Source of the DNA: UBA4416 sp040387475
GTDB taxonomy: Bacteria; Bacteroidota; Bacteroidia; B-17B0; Aurantibacillaceae
Assembly (NCBI GenBank): GCA_040387475.1
Contig: JAZKDT010000019.1
Span: 132,195-196,194, forward strand
Direction of reading: 5' to 3'
DNA: 64,000 nucleotides
Shown: positions 36,285 to 44,345 of the stretch, piece by piece
Numbering within the stretch: position 1 is the first letter of the stretch
Layout of the letters: each line of letters starts with the position of its first letter
Position numbers and translations under genes: made by a program
Notes under the pieces: generated by a model
What the model was told of the DNA's origin: nothing
Databases searched by the model: none
Seen by the model: the letters and a program-made list of their open reading frames with translations, nothing else

Positions 36285-37196
36285 ATGGTTAAAAATTTTC
36301 TATTTCACAGAGTTAGCCCGGAACGTGATGTTTTGTGGGATCCCATGGACGTTAAGTTATTTGATAAATGCATCCGCTATATCAGCAGAAATTATGATGT
36401 GGTTACAATTGAAAGTCTTCCACGGTTATCGCCCGGTAAAAAATATGCAACTATATCTTTCGACGACGGATATAAAGATAATATTATCTATGCACTGCCC
36501 ATATTGGAAACCTACGGCGTTAAAGCTTCTTTTTACATCGTTACAGACTGCATAAATAATAATATCCCTACCTGGACTTACATTTTAGATTATCTTTTTA
36601 ATCATACACGGAAAATTAAAATACATCTTGACTTTGATTTTATCAATAAAGAGTTTAGAGAAAATAACATAGATACCAGCGCTGCCCGAATCACTATCGT
36701 AAAAAAATTAAAGCCTGCTTTAAAAATTCTTAACCATGACCAGCGAACTTTAGTTTTAAATGAAGTAATTTCTGTGTTAAATGATGTTACTATACCTGAT
36801 TTAATGATGAGTTGGAATGACCTGGAGATATTGAAAAGTAAAGGACATCTTGTAGGGTCTCATACTGTTTCACATTGTATGTTAGGAACGATGACCGATG
36901 AAACACAAATAGAGTATGAGTTGAAGGCCTCCGCGTTGGAAATTGAAAAGAGACTTGGATTTTTTCCGGATACAATATCTTATCCTGTCGGAAGCTATAA
37001 CGACACAACCATCCGCTTAAGTAAAGCTGTTGGTTACAAGATAGGATTAGCAGTAAATCAAGATGTTTTTATTCCGCAGCGCGACAGTGTTTATGAAATA
37101 CCACGAATCGAATTGTATAACGAGTCTTGGTTTAAAACCAAATTAAGAATTAGCCATACGTTAGAACACATAAAAAAAATAGTAAAGTATAGATGA
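36285..37196 (+). CDS. Polysaccharide deacetylase (NodB homology, CE4)
   Basis: 303 residues. ATISFDDGYKDN (about 57-66) carries the catalytic/metal Asp pair, GSHTVSHCML (about 192) the H-x3-H metal site, and ISYPVGSYND the third motif. CE4 enzymes remove N-acetyl groups from amino sugars. No signal peptide is seen, so it may act in the cytoplasm on lipid-linked or nucleotide sugars, or the export signal is cryptic. Overlaps the formyltransferase-like gene by four bases, suggesting that a freed amine is re-acylated by that enzyme. Confidence 0.9.
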   Translation: MVKNFLFHRVSPERDVLWDPMDVKLFDKCIRYISRNYDVVTIESLPRLSPGKKYATISFDDGYKDNIIYALPILETYGVKASFYIVTDCINNNIPTWTYILDYLFNHTRKIKIHLDFDFINKEFRENNIDTSAARITIVKKLKPALKILNHDQRTLVLNEVISVLNDVTIPDLMMSWNDLEILKSKGHLVGSHTVSHCMLGTMTDETQIEYELKASALEIEKRLGFFPDTISYPVGSYNDTTIRLSKAVGYKIGLAVNQDVFIPQRDSVYEIPRIELYNESWFKTKLRISHTLEHIKKIVKYR

Positions 37197-38011
37197 GGAT
37201 TGTTTTATGGATAGGAAACGGGGCTAACCAAAAGGCTTTGGCTAATAAAATACATGAGAGATATAAAATTGATCTCATTGTGATAGAAAATAAAAAGTCG
37301 GTAGGTGGAGTTACGTTTAAAAAAATGTTTAACCGGATAGCTGATAAATTATTGTTTTCTTCTATAAACCGGGCATGGGAATATATGCTAAGCTATTATA
37401 ATAGAAAATTTGTTGATTATCCCGAAGTAAGAAGGGTGTATGTAGAAAATATTAATAGTGAGATTGTTTATCACGAAACAAACGTTGCTGACCCTCATTT
37501 GATTATAGTATCAGGCACGAGTATGATCAAAGAGCGGCATTTGTCACTTGATCCTCAAATTGGTTTGCTAAATCTGCATACAGGACTGTCTCCATACGTA
37601 AAAGGTGGGCCAAATTGTACAAATTGGTGTATTTCCAACAACGAAATGTATCTAATTGGAAATACTGTTATGTGGATAGATAAAGGAATTGACTCAGGTA
37701 ACATAGTTGCAACCGAATGCACCCCATTTACCGGTCATGAATCTTTGAATGATGTTCACCTAAAGGTGATGGAACATGCGCATGCACTTTATTTAAATGC
37801 GATCAACTTAATAGTTAGTGGTGAATTTTCAAATGTAAAGCAGGAGGAAATAGGTAAAGGGAAAACTTATTATACAAAAGAATGGAATATTAGTCAAAAA
37901 TTAAACTTACTAAAAAATTTCAAAAAATTTAGCGCCGTGGTTGCTTCCAACGATTATAAGTTAAAACAGGCGAGTGTAAAAACAGTTGCTTTTAAATCAA
38001 AATTAAAATAA
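37193..38011 (+). CDS. Formyltransferase-fold enzyme (sugar N-formyltransferase-like)
   Basis: 272 residues. The C-terminal catalytic core shows GLLNLHTGLSPYVKGGPN (Asn and His of the N-formyl-THF site) and WIDKGIDSGNIVA (the catalytic Asp), matching methionyl-tRNA and sugar N-formyltransferases. The 70 N-terminal residues keep a Rossmann-like start (RIVLWIGNGANQKALANKI). Neighbouring deacetylase and amidotransferase genes make an N-formylated amino sugar a plausible product; this is inference, as the family also contains other formyl carriers. Confidence 0.82.
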   Translation: MRIVLWIGNGANQKALANKIHERYKIDLIVIENKKSVGGVTFKKMFNRIADKLLFSSINRAWEYMLSYYNRKFVDYPEVRRVYVENINSEIVYHETNVADPHLIIVSGTSMIKERHLSLDPQIGLLNLHTGLSPYVKGGPNCTNWCISNNEMYLIGNTVMWIDKGIDSGNIVATECTPFTGHESLNDVHLKVMEHAHALYLNAINLIVSGEFSNVKQEEIGKGKTYYTKEWNISQKLNLLKNFKKFSAVVASNDYKLKQASVKTVAFKSKLK

Positions 38012-38019
38012 CATATTAG

Positions 38020-38027
38020 TATCTTTG
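38020..38027 (+). promoter_or_regulatory. -7 promoter box of asparagine-synthase gene
   Basis: TATCTTTG matches TAnnTTTG exactly and ends 31 bases before the ATG at 38059, suggesting an internal promoter in the polysaccharide locus. Confidence 0.4.
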
Positions 38028-38058
38028 TTCTAATTGTATTTAAAGGTGATTCATTAAT

Positions 38059-39963
38059 ATGTGCGGAATATCAGGATTTATAGATTTCAGTAAAAACTCT
38101 TCTACTGAAGACCTGTATAAAATGACAGATACACTTTATCACAGGGGCCCTGAAGCTTCCGGCTATCAGATAATTGAAGCTGAACATGCAAAAATAGGTC
38201 TGGGTCATAGAAGGCTATCAATTATTGATTTATCAGAATCCGGCAAGCAACCGATGCAATTCAAGCATTTGTGGATTACATTTAATGGAGAAGTTTACAA
38301 TTATCAGTCGATAAAAGCTGACCTTTCACTAAAAGGACATGTTTTTTTGGGACATTCAGATACAGAAGTTATTATTCACGCATTTATGGAGTGGGGAATT
38401 GCATGCGTCGACAAATTCATCGGCATGTTTGCTTTTGTAATTTATGATACCGAAAAGGATGAAATATATTGTGTGAGAGACAGAGCAGGCGTTAAACCAT
38501 TTTTTTATTATTGGTATAACGGATTGTTTTTATTTGCATCTGAATTAAAGGCGTTTCACGCTCATCCATCTTTTTTTAAGGAAATTAATATAGATGCAGT
38601 GGCCGCATTTATGCAATATGGAAATGTACCAACTCCTCATTGTATTTTTAAAAATTGTTATAAACTGAAACCCGGGCATATTCTGAAATTCGAAAATTCG
38701 ACAAGGCAATATAGTATTCAAAAATATTGGGATGTTTACGATGCTTACAATAAGCCTAAATTGGATATTTCATTTGATGAGGCAAAAACTGAAACGGAGA
38801 AAATTTTAAAATCGGCATTCGATTTAAGAATGATCTCTGACGTTCCGGTGGGAGTTTTTTTAAGTGGAGGGTACGATAGCGCTAGTTTGACCGCAATACT
38901 GCAGAAAGACCGGCCTGAAAAATTAAAAACGTTTACCATTGGCGTTCCAGATATTGGATTGGATGAATCAAAATACGCCAAAGAGGTGGCGAATTATTTA
39001 GGGACCGACCACTATGAATATCAATGTACCGAAAAGGATGCTTTAGAATTGCTTCCGGAACTCCCTTATTATTATGATGAGCCATTTGGTGATCAAAGCG
39101 CCCTACCCACAACTCTTGTTTGTAAAATGGCAAAACAACAAGTAACAGTAGCCTTAAGTGCCGACGCAGGTGACGAGGTTTTTGCAGGATACAACCGGTA
39201 TGATTACATAATGAAGCATGGAGATATGCTCAATCAAATTCCTGCATTTATGAGAAGAAGCACCGCGGGTTTGATGAATCTTATTTCAGCAGATCATATT
39301 CCCATAATGCGCAAGAAATATAATTTCCATAACAGGTATGAGAAACTGAAATCACTGTTAAAAGATCCGTCTCCAAAAAACATCATGTTAAGTTTAAGCC
39401 AACAATTTGATGAACAAGAAGTTTCCAAATTATTGACGTCCCATTCGAACACGATTGAAACAGCTTACCAAAGTGATAATTTACTCAAACAATATCACAC
39501 TCCGTTATCCTATATGATGGCAATTGATTACCAAACTTATTTATTGGATGATATTTTACAAAAAGTTGACCGTGCTGCAATGTCGGTAAGTTTAGAGGGA
39601 AGAGAGCCGTTTTTAGATCATCGGGTGATTGAGTGGGCCGCACAGTTGCCTGATAATTATAAGTATAATAAAGGAATTAAAAAGTATATATTAAAGGAAA
39701 TTGTTCATCAATACATCCCAAAAGAATTAATGGATAGGCCAAAAATGGGGTTTGCTATACCCATTGAAAACTGGCTAAGCATTGATTTAAAGGATCAGGT
39801 GTTACACTATTTGAAGTTCGAACGAATTAACACTCAAGGCATTTTTAATGCGTTAACAGTACAGAAATTAAAAAATGATTTTTACTCGGGGCGAAAAGAA
39901 TATGCTCTAAAAATATGGTATTTACTGATGTTCCAAATGTGGTATGAAAAGTGGATGGAGTAG
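38059..39963 (+). CDS. asnB: Asparagine synthetase (glutamine-hydrolysing)-type amidotransferase
   Basis: 634 residues. MCGISGF places the class II glutaminase Cys at position 2; HRRLSIIDLS, FNGEVYN and SDTEVIIHAF complete that domain. The synthetase part has the PP-loop SGGYDSASL (about 269-277), CRD-like VRDRAGVKPFFYY, SADAGDEVFAGY and the C-terminal KVDRAAMSVSLEGREPFLDH. It may make asparagine, but in glycan clusters paralogues of this enzyme (WbpS type) amidate sugar carboxylates; location favours that here. The gene symbol follows the family, not a proven function. Confidence 0.88.
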   Translation: MCGISGFIDFSKNSSTEDLYKMTDTLYHRGPEASGYQIIEAEHAKIGLGHRRLSIIDLSESGKQPMQFKHLWITFNGEVYNYQSIKADLSLKGHVFLGHSDTEVIIHAFMEWGIACVDKFIGMFAFVIYDTEKDEIYCVRDRAGVKPFFYYWYNGLFLFASELKAFHAHPSFFKEINIDAVAAFMQYGNVPTPHCIFKNCYKLKPGHILKFENSTRQYSIQKYWDVYDAYNKPKLDISFDEAKTETEKILKSAFDLRMISDVPVGVFLSGGYDSASLTAILQKDRPEKLKTFTIGVPDIGLDESKYAKEVANYLGTDHYEYQCTEKDALELLPELPYYYDEPFGDQSALPTTLVCKMAKQQVTVALSADAGDEVFAGYNRYDYIMKHGDMLNQIPAFMRRSTAGLMNLISADHIPIMRKKYNFHNRYEKLKSLLKDPSPKNIMLSLSQQFDEQEVSKLLTSHSNTIETAYQSDNLLKQYHTPLSYMMAIDYQTYLLDDILQKVDRAAMSVSLEGREPFLDHRVIEWAAQLPDNYKYNKGIKKYILKEIVHQYIPKELMDRPKMGFAIPIENWLSIDLKDQVLHYLKFERINTQGIFNALTVQKLKNDFYSGRKEYALKIWYLLMFQMWYEKWME

Positions 39964-40009
39964 AAATTGATCGAGCCTTCTGATTTAGTTTTATTATATT
40001 TACATTAAA

Positions 40010-40606
40010 ATGAAAAGGATGGTTTACAATTTCTTATTTTTTATTAGAAGCATCAGGCTACTCCCTCATTTCGTTTTATTTCATTTTAGTAAGCAAAATA
40101 CCCTCATATCCTATGACATCACACGGTGGATGGAGGTACTTAAGATCAACGGTAATTTGAAAATTGGTTTTTTTAAGTTAATGTTGTTTTATCCTGAATT
40201 TAGAAATTTATTTTATTACCGTGTTGGGCATGGTGCCTCAAAATATGTTTATTTTTTATGCCCTAAAATGAATACCCTTTTTATTAATTGTTCAACTATT
40301 GGTCGTGGTTTATTCATTCAGCACGGTTTTGCAACAATTATCGAAGCCAACAGTATAGGCGATAATTGTTGGATCAATCAGCAAGTTACGATTGGATTCT
40401 CTAATTCAAAAGATTGTCCAACTATTTTGGATAATGTTACCATCACAGCGGGTGCAAAAGTAATCGGAAACGTCATCATTGGCAATAATTCAGTAGTGGG
40501 TGCAAATTCTGTAGTAGTTAAAAATGTGCCGGACAACTGCGTGGTAGTCGGGGTTCCTGCTGTTATTATTAAAAAGAATGGAATTAAAGTAAAAGAATCT
40601 CTTTAA
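40010..40606 (+). CDS. Serine O-acetyltransferase-like left-handed beta-helix enzyme
   Basis: 198 residues. The N-terminal 80 are helical with a membrane-near stretch (LLPHFVLFHF). The rest holds hexapeptide repeats: IGRGLFIQHGFATIIEANSIG, NCWINQQVTIG with the catalytic His in the IQHG turn, VTITAGAKVIGNVIIGNNSVVGANSVV. This is the CysE/SAT-like branch often found in polysaccharide loci, where it acetylates sugars rather than serine. Ends four bases inside the convergent membrane-protein gene. Confidence 0.88.
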   Translation: MKRMVYNFLFFIRSIRLLPHFVLFHFSKQNTLISYDITRWMEVLKINGNLKIGFFKLMLFYPEFRNLFYYRVGHGASKYVYFLCPKMNTLFINCSTIGRGLFIQHGFATIIEANSIGDNCWINQQVTIGFSNSKDCPTILDNVTITAGAKVIGNVIIGNNSVVGANSVVVKNVPDNCVVVGVPAVIIKKNGIKVKESL

Positions 40607-41943
40607 AATTTCATTTTTGTACCGCTTTGTTTTTCGTATAAATGTCTTAACATAAATATACCCGCTACAAAAAACGGGAGTTCCGGAATCCTTAACCGAA
40701 CAAGGGATCCGAAATTGGCAACTGTTAACCCAACAGAAAACGCGAAAAAAATTGAAAATAACATGCAAAATAAGAGCATTGGATTTTTTCTGATTAACGA
40801 AAAGAATCCGATAAATTTTAGTTTAAAAAGAAGAAATACAGTAAGAATTAATAAATAAGTATTCTCCAAAGAGGATATAAACATAACCGGGTTTCTTACA
40901 TCCCATAGAGCTGGCCTGAAAATTCCGGAAAAAATGGCAATAGGTGCTTTTGCAGCGATGCCCCCAATAGTCGCATCAAATTCTCCAATGTCGTAGCTTT
41001 TTCCACCATAGTAATCGGCTTTCATATCTTGTTGCGTTACTACAGCTTTATCCAATACCTGATCAACCTTATATTGACCTAAGTTATCGCCCATATTATC
41101 TAAAGCCAGATAACCCGTTACGCCACCCAAAGTTAAAATAATCGGTGTAGCAACAATCCTAACAAAACCATGATTTATTTTTTTTACTAAATTGTTACTC
41201 AGCCACAATATAGATCCTGGCAATAGGGCAAAGAAAATATAAGGCTTAATCGCCAGAATCATGAAAGAAGAAATAAACAGGTAAATTCCAAACGACATTT
41301 TTCGTTGTTTTTTTATGAAAAAATTGTAGAATGCATAGGTAAACCAACCAACTGCTGATAATGTGAATGAGTCTTTCATTAAGCCTGATCCCCAGAAAAT
41401 GCAGGATGGAATAAACAAACAAGCAATGGCAAATTCTCTTTTCAGATCGGGAAATTCGGTTAAAAATGTTTGATACAATTTCCACATACCTCCATATGTA
41501 AACCAAGCTACTAAAATAGCACTCGAGAAATATGAATGAAAACCTACTGAAACAATGGGGATGAGAAGGCGTACCACAAAATAGGCGTGGCTATCTCTAC
41601 CGCCATAAACAGGATAGCCGGTAGAATCATCAAAAGCAAAATATTTACCTTTGGCATCCCCAAACCAGGCTGTCCAGAAATCTCCCTGATCTTTAAAAAA
41701 CAAATTTGAATAGGCAGATGCACTTTGATGATAGTTTGTAGTATCGCCGCCGTCGTAATAGAAAAAATAAATTAGCCCCAGTGCAATAGCTCCCCCAATT
41801 CTAACCAGTAATCCTCTCGTAAAATAAGCGTATTCGGGATTTGTTCTGATATTTTTTTTGGTGACCCAATAACCATAAGCTATTGCTGCCAATATATAGA
41901 ATGGCGGTAGTAATAAATCAAGAATAGTAAGAGAATCATTCAT
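40603..41943 (-). CDS. Polytopic membrane protein, possible glycan polymerase or GT-C-like transferase
   Basis: About 446 residues from MNDSLTILDLLLPPFYIL; an in-frame Met at 41970 would add nine residues. Roughly ten to twelve transmembrane helices. After the second helix a periplasmic loop has YYDGGDTTNYHQSASAYSNL, an acidic DxxNYH motif in the place where GT-C enzymes carry their catalytic acids. A second large loop (about 285-345) has YGGKSYDIGEFDATIGG. No family motif is certain. Context (the middle of the glycan locus) suggests polymerase, ligase or lipid-linked transferase. Confidence 0.7.
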   Translation of the reverse strand: MNDSLTILDLLLPPFYILAAIAYGYWVTKKNIRTNPEYAYFTRGLLVRIGGAIALGLIYFFYYDGGDTTNYHQSASAYSNLFFKDQGDFWTAWFGDAKGKYFAFDDSTGYPVYGGRDSHAYFVVRLLIPIVSVGFHSYFSSAILVAWFTYGGMWKLYQTFLTEFPDLKREFAIACLFIPSCIFWGSGLMKDSFTLSAVGWFTYAFYNFFIKKQRKMSFGIYLFISSFMILAIKPYIFFALLPGSILWLSNNLVKKINHGFVRIVATPIILTLGGVTGYLALDNMGDNLGQYKVDQVLDKAVVTQQDMKADYYGGKSYDIGEFDATIGGIAAKAPIAIFSGIFRPALWDVRNPVMFISSLENTYLLILTVFLLFKLKFIGFFSLIRKNPMLLFCMLFSIFFAFSVGLTVANFGSLVRLRIPELPFFVAGIFMLRHLYEKQSGTKMKF

Positions 41944-42046
41944 TAATACTACGGCATTTAAAATTGACACAATACGCTTTACTTTTTACATTTTTAAGTA
42001 ATAGCATGGCTCACGCAACCATAAAAATACTATTTTTACTTCAATT

Positions 42047-43273
42047 ATGGCCACTACCAAAAGCTTTATATTTGTTTCAATTGATGGGATGACCGATCCT
42101 TTAGGCCAATCTCAGGTTTTGCCCTATATGCTTGGATTAGTGGAAAAGGGTTACAAGGTAAAGATCGTAAGTTGTGAAAAAAAAGAAAATTGGACACTAC
42201 ATCACAAAACCATTCAGGCTATTGTAGATAAAGCGGGGATAGAATGGAATTATGGTTTTTACAAAACAACAACTCCATTTGTGTCCCAGTTGCAAAATTT
42301 TTTGGCATTAAAGAAAATTGTCATTTCAATGATTTCTGAAGCTAATTCCGTATTGCATTGTAGAAGTTATTTGCCAGGTTTGATAGGACTTTATTGTAAA
42401 AAAAAGTTTAACACGGGATTTATATTTGATATGCGTGGTTTTTGGGCCGACGAACGAATTGAAGGTGGAATATGGAGCAAAACAAATCCTATAGGCTCTT
42501 TTTTATATTCTTATTTCAAAAAAAAGGAAAAGGAAATGTTGGTTCAATCTGACGCTATTATTTCATTAACAAACCGCGCCAAATCTATTATTTTAGATTG
42601 GGGTTTGGGAATTGCCAAAGCTAAAATAACTGTTATACCTTGTTGCGCAGATCTTAATTTTTTTTCGAAAGTCTCTGTTGATAACCATAAACTAGCATCA
42701 TTTCAAAATGCCTACCCACAATTAAAAGATAAATTTGTTTTAAGTTATGTGGGTTCGTTGGGAACCTGGTATATGGCAGATGAGATGTTGGCGTTCTACA
42801 AACAATTATCGCAAAAAACGGAGAGTCATTTTTTGTTTATTACAAAAGATAGCGAAGAGCTGGTACACAAGGCTGCAAAAAAGCATGATGTTTCTGGTAA
42901 CCAATTAACGGTGGTTTCATCTTCGAGGGCGGATATGCCTTATTTTATCTCATTATCAACCGCCTCTATATTTTTCATTAAACCATCATTTTCCAAATCA
43001 GCATCGTCACCTACAAAGATGGGAGAACTGCTCTCTATGGAAGTGCCGGTTGTTACTAATGCAGGAGTGGGTGATGTTGACAGCATCATTAAAGAGACAA
43101 AATGTGGGGTTATTATATCAGATTTTAACCAAAAAGAATATCAACAAGCAGTTTTAAATTTAATAGAAAATCGTAACTTGTATATGAGTAATACTGTGAA
43201 TGCTGCAAATCGATACTTTTCATTAAAAGATGGTGTAGAGAAATATACTGCGGTTTATAGCTCGTTTATTTAA
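42047..43273 (+). CDS. Glycosyltransferase family 4 (GT-B)
   Basis: 408 residues. SIDGMTDPLGQSQVLPYMLGL (sugar-acceptor side Gly-rich loop), VLHCRSYLPGLIGLYC and FDMRGFWADERIEG in the N-domain; AIISLTNRAKSIIL, TVIPCCADLNFF, VLSYVGSLGTWYMADEMLAFY and KMGELLSMEVPVVTNAGVGD in the C-domain, where the E-x-L-S-M region is the sugar-nucleotide motif. Very typical of GT4 enzymes from Bacteroidota polysaccharide loci. Ten bases before galE. Confidence 0.92.
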   Translation: MATTKSFIFVSIDGMTDPLGQSQVLPYMLGLVEKGYKVKIVSCEKKENWTLHHKTIQAIVDKAGIEWNYGFYKTTTPFVSQLQNFLALKKIVISMISEANSVLHCRSYLPGLIGLYCKKKFNTGFIFDMRGFWADERIEGGIWSKTNPIGSFLYSYFKKKEKEMLVQSDAIISLTNRAKSIILDWGLGIAKAKITVIPCCADLNFFSKVSVDNHKLASFQNAYPQLKDKFVLSYVGSLGTWYMADEMLAFYKQLSQKTESHFLFITKDSEELVHKAAKKHDVSGNQLTVVSSSRADMPYFISLSTASIFFIKPSFSKSASSPTKMGELLSMEVPVVTNAGVGDVDSIIKETKCGVIISDFNQKEYQQAVLNLIENRNLYMSNTVNAANRYFSLKDGVEKYTAVYSSFI

Positions 43274-43283
43274 AAATTATATT

Positions 43284-44330
43284 ATGGCAAATCAACATAT
43301 ACCAACAATTATCGTTACTGGCGGGGCAGGATATATAGGCTCGCACACTATTATTGAGTTATTGCAGCAAACCAATTATACGATTGTTTCTATAGATAAT
43401 TTTTCCAATTCAAATACAGATACTTTTGACAGAATTGAAAGTATAACAGGTAAAAGAGTCAAAAATTTGAATGTAGATATCTGTAATTTGGAAGCCTTGG
43501 AATTGGCATTGGGCTCTGTAAAAAATCCTATTGGTGTTATTCATTTTGCTGCTTTTAAATCGGTCCCTCAATCGGTTTCTGACCCGTTAATGTATTATCA
43601 AAATAATTTGGGATCGCTGATTAATATCCTTAAAATTTGTAAGAAACTGAGTATTTCAAACTTTATTTTCTCATCTTCCTGTTCTGTTTATGGAAATGTG
43701 GACAAATTGCCCGTAACAGAAGAAACACCGTTTGCGGTTGCTGAATCGCCTTATGCGCAAACTAAACAAATGGGCGAAGACATTGTGTCAAATTTCACAA
43801 AAAGCCAGTCATTTTTCAAATCGGTGCTTTTAAGATATTTTAATCCGGTTGGTGCCCATAGCAGCGGTCTAAATGGAGAATACCCGCGTGGCAGACCTGA
43901 TAATTTAGTTCCATACATCACGCAAACTGCAGCCGGTATCCTGCAAAAATTAACTGTATTTGGCGATGATTACGATACACGTGACGGATCCTGTATCAGA
44001 GATTATATCCATGTAAGCGATATAGCCGATGCGCATGTAAAGGCTCTTAATTATCTGATCGAGAGTAAACAATTGTACCCTACATCTGTTTTTAATTTAG
44101 GGACAGGTAATGGAGTTAGCGTGCTGGAAGCGGTTCACTCCTTCGAAAAAGTAACCGGTCAAAAATTAAATTATGAGATCGGACCGCGAAGAGCAGGAGA
44201 TGTTATTAATATATACGCGAATAACGATTTAGTAAAAAAAGAACTGAACTGGAATCCAAAATATAATTTGGATGAAATGATGTTAAGTGCATGGAAATGG
44301 CAATTGCAACTTGCCGGAGAAAAAAACTAA
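43284..44330 (+). CDS. galE: UDP-glucose/UDP-N-acetylglucosamine 4-epimerase
   Basis: 348 residues, extended short-chain dehydrogenase. GGAGYIGSHTIIELL (about 12-26) is the NAD loop, FSSSCSVYGN carries the catalytic Ser, SPYAQTKQMGE the Tyr-x3-Lys pair (about 157/161), and RYFNPVGAHSSG, NLVPYITQ and GTRDGSCIRDYIHVSD-like regions are GalE hallmarks. It supplies UDP-galactose or UDP-GalNAc to the transferases upstream. Last clear member of the polysaccharide locus. Confidence 0.94.
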   Translation: MANQHIPTIIVTGGAGYIGSHTIIELLQQTNYTIVSIDNFSNSNTDTFDRIESITGKRVKNLNVDICNLEALELALGSVKNPIGVIHFAAFKSVPQSVSDPLMYYQNNLGSLINILKICKKLSISNFIFSSSCSVYGNVDKLPVTEETPFAVAESPYAQTKQMGEDIVSNFTKSQSFFKSVLLRYFNPVGAHSSGLNGEYPRGRPDNLVPYITQTAAGILQKLTVFGDDYDTRDGSCIRDYIHVSDIADAHVKALNYLIESKQLYPTSVFNLGTGNGVSVLEAVHSFEKVTGQKLNYEIGPRRAGDVINIYANNDLVKKELNWNPKYNLDEMMLSAWKWQLQLAGEKN

Positions 44331-44345
44331 AAGATTAATTTTACA

